From: Phoronis australis
Taxonomy: Eukaryota > Phoronida > Phoronidae
NCBI GenBank assembly: GCA_002633005.1
Contig: NMRA01000112.1
Coordinates: 564,659 to 626,658 of the forward strand
Length of the DNA stretch: 62,000 nt
Direction of reading: 5' to 3'
Positions 35,601-62,000 of the stretch are shown in pieces. A model generated the notes under the pieces. The model was not told where the DNA came from. It did not search any database and was given only the letters and a program-made list of their open reading frames with translations. The position numbers were made by a program, and so were the translations under genes. The stretch's first letter is position 1. The number at the start of each line of letters is the position of its first letter.

Positions 35601-37949
35601 TTCATGAGTTGATACAGGTTATGTCTTGCTGTTGTAAAGGTGAGAGGAAAGGAATGACCTGGATGAGTCTCCTGTTACTAAGATATCTGCGCTCAAAAAA
35701 GTGCTCTACCAATATTGGGGGAAATGCCACTCTCATTATGGAGAAATAACTTTTTTCAAACTCTTCGCAAATTCATGCTCCACACAATCAGCATGACTCA
35801 TTAAACTAATATCCTGTGTTCCAATCGAATAGAATTTCCTGCTGCAGAAAACACGGAAACAGACGTCTTTTATTTATTTGGTTTCAATCTTCCACGGCGC
35901 AAGAGTCAAATGTGGCACTGACTGAAAAACCAATTTTTTATTCCTGGTAAAACCGTAATCCTGGTACTCATATTTTAAAATAATTAATTTTTGTTAACAT
36001 TTTTAAGACACCTTGTGCAGCACCCAGCTCATGCCATTGAAGCAATGTTGTTATATAGTATTAAATGTGAAGACAAAATTGTGTTACTTGATTTGTCAAA
36101 CACTGATCTTTGCTTTCATTTCCTAGGCCTTCCAGCATCGCTTTGGTCACCTAGTCAACTATAATGCCCGTTACTATGGTTACATCGTTGCTAAGGCACT
36201 GGCAGCTCAAATTTGGCAGCGGTGTTTCAAGAGTGATCCATTCAACAGGTACGTGAGAATAAAAATTTCCTTTTCACTTCTTCACTTTCCCTGAACTTTT
36301 GCTTATCGCACACGCCAAAAATAACCATGTGAAATGGTAAGGAATTTTCAGTCATGATAGTTGAGTTTGCGTGGAATTCCCCATCTTGACGGTTGAGCAC
36401 TTGTGGAATATCCCGTCATGATGACTTAGTCCAAGCAGAATTCATCATCACGGTCATGCTGGGAAACGGTACTTTGATTACTTTTGGCTTGTGCTTTGTT
36501 ATGGCTACTTGGAACTAGGGACTTAGTTCTTGCATATCCCGGCTCAGCTGTTATTATGATGAGTGGATGGAGCTTTGGCTAGATGGTGCTGTTTATGGAC
36601 GGTCACTGATTAATCAACGTGTCTGGCATCTTGTTTAATTTTTTATCGATCTCTGCTTGATGACTAAAAGTGTTCTTTCTCATTTAGTTATAGACAATGG
36701 CTTATAAGTCTGTAATAACACATTGGACATCCAAGCCTTATCTAAGCAATGTCCTCAACTTAGCAAAATATTTAGGATCTTCTTTGTTGGAATTTCTGTC
36801 TACTTTTGACTGTATTTTTTACTTCTAAGGTCGTTGTACAGAATTCCTGTGTGATTTTTCAGGAGTATGGGTGAGAAGTATAGACGCGCAATGCTGGCTC
36901 ACGGTGGTGGAATACCTCCAAGGCAGCTTGTAAAAGGTAAGCACCATTTTATTGTAGTTATGACTCACTGGCAGTTTGTTTATTTGCTTCTTTAGTGTTG
37001 TTTTTTACAAGTACAGTACAAGCCAAAAGTATTCAGACAAAATTCCCCGCTATGGTGTCTGGGCAGAAGCTGAATTCACCATAATAAGTAGTCTTCCTTG
37101 TTTACCTTGAATGAAGGGAAATTATGTAGACTTTTGGTACGGTGTCTACACCGTAATTAAAATTTTGCCGACTTCATAGTTATTACCAGTCACTTATGCA
37201 GTTTACAGAATTTGCCATCATTATAAGGAAACTGTAATTTTTCTCTGAGTGATTACTTTTGTCTTGCAAAAATTTGAAGTCTTGTCATTATGCCATCTGT
37301 TGGCCACATCACATGACCTAATGAATATAAGTCTGAAAAGATTTCTGTCCCTGAGTGGTACTCGAAACCAGGACCTTCTGCTAACTGTGCAGAAGGTCCT
37401 GGGTTGGAGTCCTGGTCAGAGGCAGAAATCTTTTCTAACTTATATTAATTAGGGCACATGATGTGGCCAACAGATGGCGAGCTGACATGACTTAATATGT
37501 TTGCAACATATTTTCCATGCCACATTGACATTGACATATTCATGTATACTTTTGTCTTATACTGGAACGCAAGGGAATGCATGAATTCTCTGTGGCGAGC
37601 TGCAGAAAAGAAATTACTGTCTGTTGGTGGCTATCTTTTGATTTCTGAAAATCTTGGTGATTGTTTTATAAATCATCCTTAAGCATTGTGTTGATTTTGG
37701 CCAAATTGACAAAAAATTGCTGTCCCCATCTTGTGTTTGTGCTATCTTCAATCCATCAACATTTTGCAATTTCGTAAAAGTTGTCTCTTCCTGCATAGTT
37801 TATTTTCCTTTGTTACACTAATCACTACACATTGTGAATTCCTGGCAGTTTTTTCCGAGTTGATTTTTTATTTCATTATTTCAGATATGCTTGGGGAAGA
37901 ACCGACTAATGATAAGATGGTGGATTCCCTAATCGAGACTCTTGAATGA
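23437..37949 (+). CDS. MIPEP: Mitochondrial intermediate peptidase
   Basis: M3-family zinc metallopeptidase of the mitochondrial matrix that removes an octapeptide from precursors already cut by MPP. Exons: 23437-23604, 24447-24620, 24816-24904, 25691-25838, 26478-26596, 28395-28458, 29600-29756, 30227-30389, 31457-31610, 32224-32355, 33447-33668, 34035-34133, 35007-35138, 36127-36248, 36863-36936, 37885-37949; total 2082 nt, 693 aa (human about 713). The N terminus is Arg/Ser-rich without acidic residues, as in a matrix targeting signal. The zinc site HEFGH is at residues 487-491, with the third ligand Glu about 516 in DFAEVPS. C-terminal marks include [32 protein letters not shown] and AMLAHGGG. 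All phases match. The family's GYGARYY reads NYNARYY here. An AATAAA at 38516-38521 could end the transcript. Confidence 0.96.
23596..23793. repeat. 27-bp minisatellite carrying the MIPEP exon 1 donor
   Basis: GTATGAATATGA occurs at 23605, 23632, 23659, 23686, 23713, 23740 and 23767, exactly 27 bp apart; the first is the exon 1 donor. The unit is close to GTGGTATGAATATGACGTGGGTACAGT in two blocks (GTGGTATGAATATGA, then CGTGGGTACAGT). Open frames of the repeat on both strands are incidental. Confidence 0.95.
23917..23944. repeat. (TG)n microsatellite
   Basis: A run of about 13 TG dinucleotides in MIPEP intron 1. Confidence 0.95.
24262..24420. mobile_element. GGATCCAGG-type MITE, diverged copy
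   Basis: It begins TGGATCCAGGGGGGTGGTC and shares, in order, CAAATCTAGAATTT, GACTCCC and CTTTTTAAAAAATCC with the better preserved element at 41130-41258. The right terminal repeat has decayed. It lies in MIPEP intron 1. Confidence 0.7.
27018..27158. repeat. Direct repeat, copy 1, about 141 bp
   Basis: This stretch, beginning ATTTCTACTCTTAAAG, is repeated without a difference that I can see from 27313, immediately after an N. It lies in MIPEP intron 5. See the finding on assembly. Confidence 0.9.
27313..27453. repeat. Direct repeat, copy 2, next to an N
   Basis: Apparently identical to 27018-27158, offset by 295 bp and starting directly after the N at 27312. It is probably a join of overlapping contigs or haplotypes, not a biological duplication. 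Confidence 0.85.
27549..27766 (+). mobile_element. tRNA-derived SINE with 12-bp target duplication
   Basis: A box TGGCTCAGTGGT (27565-27576) and B box GGTTGAAATCC (27608-27618) have tRNA spacing. The element is flanked by exact copies of ATCAGTCTTTGA at 27537-27548 and 27767-27778, a target-site duplication of the kind made by LINE-driven insertion. The body after the tRNA-like head is about 145 bp and ends in a T/A-rich tail. It lies in MIPEP intron 5. Confidence 0.85.
31268..31456 (+). repeat. Duplicated acceptor and start of MIPEP exon 9
   Basis: At 31345-31375 TTTCAG is followed by ATGTGAGATGAATGGGACTG and then AGCTAGCTCC, a near copy of the true exon 9 boundary at 31451-31490 (TTTCAG, ATGTGAGATGGATGGGGCTG, AGCTAGCCCC). 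In the exon's frame the copy meets TGA after 14 codons. Fragments of the same pattern (TTTTAG, AGATAGATGG) lie further upstream near 31278-31320. Confidence 0.8.
32930..33040. repeat. Dispersed repeat shared by two MIPEP introns, copy 1
   Basis: TACAGTACAAGCC followed by AAAGTATT(T/C)AGACAAAAT and later GCAG.ATTC recurs at about 37011-37090 in intron 15, in the same orientation. Its ends are not defined. Confidence 0.65.
33206..33446. repeat. 42-bp minisatellite duplicating the MIPEP exon 11 acceptor
   Basis: GATTTCA starts at 33271, 33313, 33355, 33397 and 33439, exactly 42 bp apart, with an older partial unit at 33206. The last is the true acceptor of exon 11. Each unit reads GATTTCA(G/T), then CTGCCTGTGGTTGTTGCTC and ACTATTCTGATATGT. 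The copies at 33313 and 33355 have CAT where the acceptor needs CAG. Confidence 0.95.
33447..33668 (+). CDS. MIPEP: MIPEP exon 11, catalytic zinc-site exon
   Basis: 74 codons, phase 0 at both ends. It carries [10 protein letters not shown], the HEFGH zinc-binding and catalytic motif, [11 protein letters not shown] with the third zinc ligand Glu, and [11 protein letters not shown]. It follows [11 protein letters not shown] of exon 10, giving the expected family sequence across the junction. The acceptor at 33445-33446 is the last of a tandem series. Confidence 0.95.
37011..37095. repeat. Dispersed repeat shared by two MIPEP introns, copy 2
   Basis: Counterpart of 32930-33040 (TACAGTACAAGCC, AAAGTATTCAGACAAAAT). 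It lies in the intron between exons 15 and 16. Confidence 0.65.
37278..37492. mobile_element. Near-perfect fold-back MITE, about 215 bp
   Basis: The two halves are complementary for almost their whole length: GCCATCTGTTGGCCACATC on the left against GATGTGGCCAACAGATGGC on the right, GAAAAGATTTCTG against CAGA.ATCTTTTC, and a centre of CAGGACCTTCTG, a 9-bp loop and CAGAAGGTCCTG. It lies in the last MIPEP intron. A fragment with GTGATGTGGCCA and GTGGCAAGC occurs near 21975-22005. Confidence 0.85.
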
Positions 37950-38560
37950 AAACTGGTGATCTTTACCTCAAAAAGATCACGTCGCATTCAATGCAACGAA
38001 GTCGGTAATAGTCATTTGCAAGGTCCTGGATTTTGAAGAACCAGTTCCTCCACTGAATAGTAGGCCATCAATCTGCTTCTCAAAAAGCGAGGCCCATGTA
38101 CGTAACTAGTCCCGCAAACCCAGTATTTAGTCCTGACAGAACTTGACAGCAAAAGCTAGTCATTATAGGCAAATATTGATATTGACTAGAAATGAGAGAG
38201 ACCATGTGGCGTTTGGGTTGCGCTAGTTTTTTGGCAACTGCTCTACAATTGAACACTAAGCCTTTATGTTGATGACATATGCAATGCATGTATTCATCTG
38301 TTGACACCTGTGGCAAACAATTGGGAAAGTCATAATTGTAGGTGGATATGTTGAAGAAACTTGTTCTTAAAAATAAGCCAAAGTAAATAATGCATAGACT
38401 GCATGACGTTGCTGAAATGACTTAAATTTTTAATCCCAATAAGATCTTTTTGCCTGTCAGCATGCTTGCTGAGCAGTGGCATTTTTGTCTGTGTTAATTT
38501 GTTATTTCTTTGACAAATAAAGAATGACTTATGACCATATTTATATTTGTCTAGTCACGG
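37950..38560 (+). other. MIPEP: Probable MIPEP 3' UTR
   Basis: No coding signal after the stop at 37947-37949. AATAAA lies at 38516-38521. Within it, about 38020-38110 is a diverged relative of the inverted-repeat element at 21730-21862 (GGTCCTGGATTTTGAAGAACCAG, then CTAGTCCCG). Confidence 0.5.
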
Positions 38561-40540
38561 ACACTACATGGGCACACTGTTGATACTTGTAGTCTTATTG
38601 CATTACACTAGAGAGATCTTGATTATCTCCCCTTACTAACTAACTTGTAAAATTTCTTACTGTTTTGGGTTAGGTAGATGTGAGAACCTTGCGAAAATGC
38701 AAGACTACATGGTTATCTCCGAGTATTGCATTGGAAGCATGTGATCACTCTAGAATCTTCGAGAGATGCTTGAGTCCAGGGACACGCCAAGAGATATTGA
38801 GCTTTTTGTCCCAAGTGCTGATGTGTCACTGCTACAAGATCAGGTGCATTCTAAACAATGCGTCATTGGTAGTTCCTCGAGCTTGGAACCTGTGGTGTCA
38901 CTTTTTTAGTAGAATATGCACCGAGAACCATCCATATAATGATTTAGAACACACTTTAACCAGTAGCCCCAAGGTTCTTTTTCACAAAAAGTGATTTGAG
39001 GCTTATGTCAGAAATGTTTCCTTGTGTGGAACTGAACTAATTCCGAAAAATGTAAGCTAAAAGTGCGAAAGCTCTATAAAGGAGATACTTACATTTATTG
39101 CTAATTGACTTTTTGGGAGCCATGAAACAGGGTGAAGTTGTCTCACTTACCCCCCTAGCATCGTGGTGCCAAACTTGCATTTTACACCGAGAATACGCCA
39201 GAGGTTTGTAGGACCCCATACTGTTTCTGCCGAGCAATAGACCTTATGCGCCGTTAATTAACAAAATGACAATTTCTCTCACTTTTCTACTAATTAGTTA
39301 GAAACCAGTGGCGGATCTACGTTTTCAGTAAGGGGGGTTTAGGATTCCCGCAAAGGTCGAATCCGAAGCGCTTGGCACCGAGGGGGGGGGGTCGGGAGGG
39401 GATTAAACCCCCCTCCTGTGTGAGACAACTTTTTGTTTTTGTAGCCAAACAGTGAAATTTCCATGCATCCTGGTACGTTTCTGGCACTTAACATGTCCCT
39501 GGAGTTTTTCTTAAGATAATTAAAAACCCTTCTCGATTTCGTGAAACCATATTTGTGCACAAAAAGTCTGGGTATGAGTCACACCACCAGCAAAAATTTT
39601 TGTTGGAACATCTGCTTACACAGACCTTTTTAGCATACGAAAAAATGTGTTGTGTATACTGGGGTTTAGACAACAACCATATATTCAAGAGCATAAGGAG
39701 CACCGATGGGGCGTAAAAATTAAATGTCAGATGATCGCAACAGCCTCAAGTTGTTTAAGAACGAAGACCTGTATTGTTAGTCCAGAAAAAACATGTGTTC
39801 TGTCTCGTTACTAGAAAAACTGGCGAACGATGGCGCTCTCAGCTCATAATCTATTATAAAAGCGACAATAAATAATTAAGTATCACTTTATTAAGCTGAA
39901 TCACGTTGACAACAATTGAAAAAGCCAAATGTATCATGAAACAAATCATCTGAAAACAGTTTCACGAAACCAAAACATTCTGCACACTGTTCGCGAATGC
40001 GGTCATTTTGTCAATGTGAGTGCCCCCTTGGTCATTCCTTGTATATACATAACTTGTTCGAGTGCATCTTCAAACAGACTCGCGACCAGACCACGGCGNG
40101 CGCAAGACGACTTTTATAACTGTTTGTAAAGCCTAAAATTACTTGTCACGAAACAGTCCCGGCTAGCTTGTGTTTTAAACGGTAAAAATAGTGTCACAGG
40201 TTCAACTTAGGGCAGTGGTTGTTAGTAGATCTACTGATAAGCCTATATTCTGGGAGGAATTCATGAAAAATTCACATTTGCATTATTAAAAAAATACTGT
40301 AAGTGATTGCCGGGCCGTTGGAAATCGACGTTTAAGTGCCTTACCGCCGAATAGTAAAGTAGAGTGTCAAAAGCATTCGTTACACTGATTTCAAAAGTTG
40401 TGAATCGTGACTGCCGCAGAAAATATATTACGCGTATAATTTTGAGGGAAGTCAGTCTTAGTCTCCATACACATAGGCTCGGGGAGCCGAGTTTTCACGT
40501 AGGTAACATTTTGGACTGAGCTTTTTCACGATACCGGTAC
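38561..40540. other. Spacer between MIPEP and CUL4 without recognised genes
   Basis: No recognisable protein was found. At about 39305-39420 there is a sequence starting GTGGCGGATCTACG and containing long G and C runs, resembling the outer parts of the GGATCC-type MITEs. A single N occurs at 40099. Confidence 0.4.
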
Positions 40541-41129
40541 CCATATGTAGGGCTACTTTTCTGCAGGTATCGTGTACTGGCCGGTGAAAGGCTTTTTTGG
40601 GCGACATCTGCGAGGCCCCGCTGTCAGTCGCCGGATTCCGTTAGTGAAACGGCGCGGACGCTGAGGCCTATTAGCCCGGCTCTGGCCAATGTGGCGCCTT
40701 TGCCAATCCCGGCCAGTGGACGTAGCCGCCCTATTGCCTAATTTGATTACGCGCACTTAACTTCGCCCACTGAGATTCCCGCCGTCTCGGTGAGGTGGAG
40801 ACAGTGACGTCTCGCTGAGCGTCAAGTTCCTCTCTGGGGTTTGGTTGGCTGGTCTTGTATACGGACTTCACTGTTCAGTGGAATCGCCGAAACATGAATT
40901 GTTTCCACCTATTTGTGTGTAACATTTGCGTTAATCTTTTTAACTTATCATCCACAATTTGTTTTGCAATCATAAAAAATGACCCAACAGTTGTAGCTTA
41001 CGCCCAGGCTGGCTTTACTCAAAATATTGACTAATAAAGTCTTCGTGCTTAGCCGTTCCGAGTCCACCCGCACCGCACTCAGGTGCAAAACTAACACTGA
41101 CTAAGGTGGCTCACAAACGTCTGCCCTAT

Positions 41130-41258
41130 GGGCGGATCCAGGCGGAGGGGTCAAGGGGGCCCGGACCCTCCTTTTCCTTTTGGTGACATCAAATCTAGAA
41201 TTTTCGATTTTGTGACTTCGACTCCCTCCCTTTTTAAAAATCCTGGATCCGCCCCTGT
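41130..41258. mobile_element. MITE with perfect 13-bp terminal inverted repeats
   Basis: The ends are GGGCGGATCCAGG and CCTGGATCCGCCC, exact reverse complements, about 128 bp apart. The interior holds CAAATCTAGAATTTTCG and CTCCCTTTTTAAAAATCC. Same family as 24262-24420. It has no coding capacity and lies about 370 bp upstream of the CUL4 start codon. Confidence 0.85.
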
Positions 41259-41490
41259 AGGCCTAACCCAGGAGCCACGCGTCTCGACGTTGTCTCAGTG
41301 ATGCTGCTCCAAATAACCGCAGGTATGTACAAGAAAATGCAAGACAATATGGCCCAAGGGGAATCATTTGAGGACTACCTTACGTAACCGTCTGGCGATG
41401 ACTCGTGTGCTGCGTGCCACTGTTGGCTGAATATACGCCGTAACTCAAGCATCGGGTGCTTTCGTGATCGTCTTCCATGTTCTCCGCTAG

Positions 41491-41595
41491 ATGGCGTGCA
41501 AAAAGGAGCGTGATTCTGTGCAAGAATCCGACATTGTTAACTCAAGTGCAGTCGTAGTCAGTCGACTCGTGAGTTCAACAGCAAATTTCTTGTGA
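41491..41595 (+). CDS. Upstream open reading frame of CUL4
   Basis: ATG at 41491 in a fair context (TAGATGG) opens 34 codons (MACKKERDSVQESD...) ending at TGA 41593-41595, 34 bp before the main CUL4 ATG. If the transcript starts upstream, it could lower translation of the main frame. No homology is claimed. Confidence 0.4.
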   Translation: MACKKERDSVQESDIVNSSAVVVSRLVSSTANFL

Positions 41596-41629
41596 GATCG
41601 GCCATAAAGTGGCCACATTGAGGACATGC

Positions 41630-58715
<17,086 letters not shown>

Positions 58716-59380
58716 AAACTGTTCGATAACATCACGTGTCGTGAACTATCAAGCCCAGGATTTAACGCGTGTAAATATTTTTTCACGTCAGTTTTAATGA
58801 CCTCTCGTTACCTGCTTATGCAATACATTGGAGCAACAGACATGGTTTTGAAGACCTCTCGTTACCTGCTTATGCAATACATTGGAGCAACAGACATGGT
58901 TTTAAAGACCTCTCATTACCTGCTTATGCAATACATTGGAGCAACAGACATGGTTTCAATGAGGATACAGCACTCTTCTCATTGTCAAGTTGTTGCATCT
59001 TTTGGAGAAGTGTCCAGTGAATAGATCACTGTCAAGTCATGCGACTTCACTTCAACAACAGGTTGTTAGCAGTTGATCTCCATTCTTTTGTAATTTCAAG
59101 TCCCACAATTTCCGTTTTACCTGTTCTTGAATTACTGTGCATGGAACTGTGGAAAGCTGTCCACTTTCTGTTTATTTCTCTGTTCAGTTTGGCATCAGGC
59201 CCATCAATATTAACAGCTTTAGTTTGGGAGCCTATGCTACGTTGAATCTTTTTAAGTTGTCATTTTGTGTTGAAAAGTGTTTTGAGTTGTAGCAGTTGTT
59301 AATGTGATGTACAGTCATCCTTGTGATATAAGATTGTCAAAGTGTATTTATAAAATTAAATGAACTTTCAAGCAACCTGT
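58716..59380 (+). other. CUL4: CUL4 3' UTR
   Basis: Follows the stop at 58713-58715. A variant polyadenylation signal ATTAAA lies at 59355-59360, and no other good signal precedes it. It contains a 54-bp triplicate at 58799-58955. Confidence 0.55.
58799..58955. repeat. 54-bp direct repeat, 3 copies, in CUL4 3' UTR
   Basis: GACCTCTC(G/A)TTACCTGC starts at 58799, 58853 and 58907, exactly 54 bp apart, almost identical. The period is a multiple of three, so a frame stays open across it, but it lies downstream of the CUL4 stop. Confidence 0.95.
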
Positions 59381-61313
59381 ATTCGTGTTTATTTACAATA
59401 ACTTATTAACGAACCAGCTGCCTCACTCACATGACACAGTTCCATAAGTTTGAGTATCTATACAAATGACACCCGCAAACATTTTGACTATGTAGTATGC
59501 TACATAGCTTACTACTGAAACTAAACTATCAGGCTTCAAATTAAACACATTCCAACGATCAATTGCCCATGGTTTTGCCAATTTTGCTTGCAGACTTTGA
59601 AACAAAAAACAAAAATCAAATATGTAAAAAGATTTTAGCTTTCTGGGTTCTTTTCCAAGTTAGAAAGATGGGACGAAAAATAATCTGACATTTCATCATA
59701 CAATTGTATATCACAATGTTTAGCATGGTTGCATGAAGACTCAAACGATGCTAATTAAGTTGAAGTCAAACTTCAAGCTGGAACAAATCGAGGTGGCATC
59801 AGTGCATCTGCCTGCTGAAGCAGTGTAGGAACTTTATATGTTCCATGGTTTTATGATTATGTAATAAGGAATGCTAAATCACTGTATTGAATGAACAAAA
59901 CTGAAAAGGTCTCCAAACTCAAAACATGAACCAAACAATGGTTTTCTAATATCGTGCTGCACCATGAAACCCCATCTTTATAAATTGTGTGGATTTCATG
60001 TTTGGGGTGAAATCCTTTTTTTCCATACAAGATAGTTTTCCTCATTGTACATGATAAAACCATGGACTGAATGAATTCAATGATTGCTTCAATGCAAAGA
60101 TTCAGTGCCGGAGACTTGATTTATAACAGTCTGAAGCTTGTGATTTCGACGTGACCTAATTACGCTACGTCTGAAGAAGTGACCACACAGTGACCAAATA
60201 ATCCTGCAAGCATGAATTCAATTCCCTGATGAGGCACGAAATGGGCAGAAGTCCAGGCGACAGTTGACTCCAATGAATGACAACCTCCAAATCACACTAC
60301 TCCACAATGTTTTATACTCTAGCTTTCATCAGGTATTGCTTCCAATCCCTGAAAGGAGACATCCAAGAGCTAATTACACACATTTAATACAAATTAATTA
60401 AAAATCCTTTAGAAACATCCATCGCAAAGTGAGGAAGTATTCATCATGGGATTAACTGAATACATGGAGGGCACATAACGTGAAGTCAACCAAACTGCAG
60501 GTAACTATCATTTGGCTTTTTCCACTCAACTCCCAAATGTTTTGGGATTGTGGATCTGCAAAAATGAGTTGTCATGTCCTTTTTGCCAAGTCAGAGTGAA
60601 TGTTGATTTTCTGCCTAAGACGGATAAACATCTTCAAAATTACTTAAAATTTTCTTGCTGAAACAGCCATTCTATAGGAGATTAGATACAATCCTCTTGA
60701 AATTTGACAAATATACACCTCAAGACGTATTTGCATGCTCCTAACTATGTCAGTGCATAGCATGAACTAGTTGACGATGCTATTTTAACATAATCTACGC
60801 TAAACAGAGTGCAGCCACTTGTATTCATAGACAACTTGTAAATGTGAAAACAAAAATTCTAAAAGTGATCTTTCCACTAATGATGTACATCACGGGCTCA
60901 CATAGCCCTCGCATCATGCAGTGTTATTCCTCTGCACCACATTACGATACTTACTGGACACAGTTCAGTGATTTGCGGCAGATTATTTTCGCCACAAAAC
61001 TCATTCTTAAAACATTTGGCAATTTTCTTCCCACTACATATTCACATCACTAAATGTTGTTTCCAACTAATTTGGCAACCCAATCAATCAGCGATGTATG
61101 CGATGCACACGGTAGATGCATATCAACGCGTGATGCTCTTGTTAAGAGCCAAAACATAAATAACTTCCGTTTTTTCTGTGGCACCTCACTCGTGCTCTAC
61201 TTTTTCTGTTTGTCATAATTGTCATGTGCTTGTATGGACTGCACTCTATGAAATGAAATAACCAATTAAAAAATAAAAATAAGTTGGGCTATCATCATTA
61301 TTTTTCAAAATAA
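59381..61313 (-). other. Possible 3' UTR of the minus-strand gene; no coding sequence seen
   Basis: No recognisable exon was found on either strand. A minus-strand AATAAA (plus-strand TTTATT at 59388-59393) lies within 35 bp of the CUL4 ATTAAA, so the two transcripts may end tail to tail or overlap slightly. This is inference from signals only. Confidence 0.3.
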
Positions 61314-61508
61314 TCAAACTTCGTAAACAACAAAAAATGACAAAGCAAGTAATGCTAGAAAAGTAAAAATCCAATTATCAATGAGAGACACTCTAGAGGC
61401 ATTCACACTTGACAGTACCTGGGGAACGTATTCACTGCCAGTTAGCCTTTGATCCCTTAGATAAAGTATCTGACTACGTGTGTCCGAGTCCCAGTCACGA
61501 GGGCTTGT
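61314..61508 (-). CDS. Last exon of an unidentified tail-anchored membrane protein
   Basis: I do not recognise this gene. On the minus strand TTTTTTGCAG (ending 61509) is followed by 64 codons to TGA 61316-61314. The peptide begins TSPRDWDSDTRSQILYLRDQ and ends in one hydrophobic segment, NWIFTFLALLALSFFVVYEV, with almost nothing after it: the layout of a tail-anchored or C-terminal membrane protein. A possible N-glycosylation sequence NAS precedes the helix. The codon pattern, clean acceptor and polar-then-hydrophobic layout argue for a real exon. The upstream exons lie beyond the window. Confidence 0.6.
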   Translation of the reverse strand, partial: TSPRDWDSDTRSQILYLRDQRLTGSEYVPQVLSSVNASRVSLIDNWIFTFLALLALSFFVVYEV

Positions 61509-61697
61509 CTGCAAAAAATAATTTAAATTACAATGATGATCATGAAAACACTTAATCTCATTTAAACATTTATAGTCACCTTTTAGCAAATTTATAATAT
61601 TTCGAAAGACAGATTCCACAGATTACAGGCAGGCATTCAGAGTAGGTCCTCCTACTAACACTTGACCACTCTGAAGATATGTATAAATGATGTGTGA

Positions 61698-61889
61698 GCA
61701 GTGAAGTACCTCTATATTAGGCCCACCTGTGCTGCTCCCCTTGGCAGTGAAGTACCTCTATATTAGGCCCACCTGTGCTGCTCCCCTTGGCAGTGAGGTA
61801 CCTCTATATTAGGCCCACCTGTGCTGCTCCCCTTGGCAGTGAAGTACCTCTATATTAGGCCCATCTGTGCTGCTCCCCTTGGCAATGCT
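61698..61889. repeat. 46-bp tandem repeat, 4 copies
   Basis: GCAGTGAAGTACCTCTATATT begins at 61698, 61744, 61790 and 61836, 46 bp apart, with a partial unit at 61882. It is probably intronic in the minus-strand gene ending at 61314. Open frames here are repeat products. Confidence 0.95.
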
Positions 61890-62000
61890 GGCAGATGGAC
61901 GCCTTGCCCACAGTTTTATTTCCCGTCGATGCAGAGCAAATTGACTGCGGCTGATTATGATGAAATTGGTAAGTGAGGACACACACACAATTTGCACTTA

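Larger units (their letters stand above)
40550..41629 (+). promoter_or_regulatory. CUL4: CpG-richer upstream region of CUL4
   Basis: From about 40590 to 40800 the sequence is visibly richer in CpG than anything else in the window and contains a CCAAT motif (GGCCAATGTGG). A further moderately CpG-rich part runs to the start codon. This suggests promoter and 5' UTR sequence for the CUL4 transcript; a MITE sits inside it at 41130-41258. The transcription start is not determinable. Confidence 0.45.

Noticed and set aside
38680-38994. 104-codon open frame between MIPEP and CUL4
   Set aside because: No recognisable domain, no splice context and no family resemblance; compatible with chance in a spacer.

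Overview
This is nuclear DNA of an invertebrate animal. Genes are split into many short exons with consensus GT/AG junctions, introns are AT-rich and full of minisatellites, fold-back elements and tRNA-derived SINEs, and the products are classic metazoan ones. A retained CatSper beta subunit together with FBXO45, MIPEP and a single CUL4A/B-type cullin fits a marine invertebrate, perhaps a non-vertebrate deuterostome or a lophotrochozoan; I cannot assign the species. Two N characters (27312 and 40099) show a draft assembly.

Layout. (1) 1163-12302, plus: the 3' nine exons of a CATSPERB-like sperm calcium-channel auxiliary subunit; its 5' part lies left of the window. (2) 12303-19447: space between convergent genes, probably holding long 3' UTRs. 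(3) 19448-22616, minus: complete three-exon FBXO45 (255 aa), an F-box/SPRY ubiquitin-ligase adaptor. (4) 22617-23436: about 820 bp between the head-to-head start codons of FBXO45 and MIPEP, a candidate bidirectional promoter. (5) 23437-37949, plus: complete 16-exon MIPEP (693 aa), mitochondrial intermediate peptidase. (6) 37950-41629: spacer with repeats and a CpG-richer stretch before CUL4. (7) 41630-58715, plus: complete 20-exon CUL4 (809 aa), the DDB1-binding cullin scaffold. (8) 61314-61508, minus: last exon of an unidentified, apparently tail-anchored membrane protein converging on CUL4.

All exon chains were assembled by hand; intron phases match at every junction and the three complete coding sequences total 768, 2082 and 2430 nt, each an exact multiple of three. 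The genes are unrelated in function, as is usual in animal genomes, although FBXO45 and CUL4 both serve ubiquitin ligases. I found no new gene system. The most unusual observation is that in MIPEP three separate splice sites (exon 1 donor, exon 9 acceptor, exon 11 acceptor) have been copied into tandem or nearby duplicates, and the usable extra copies lead quickly to in-frame stops.
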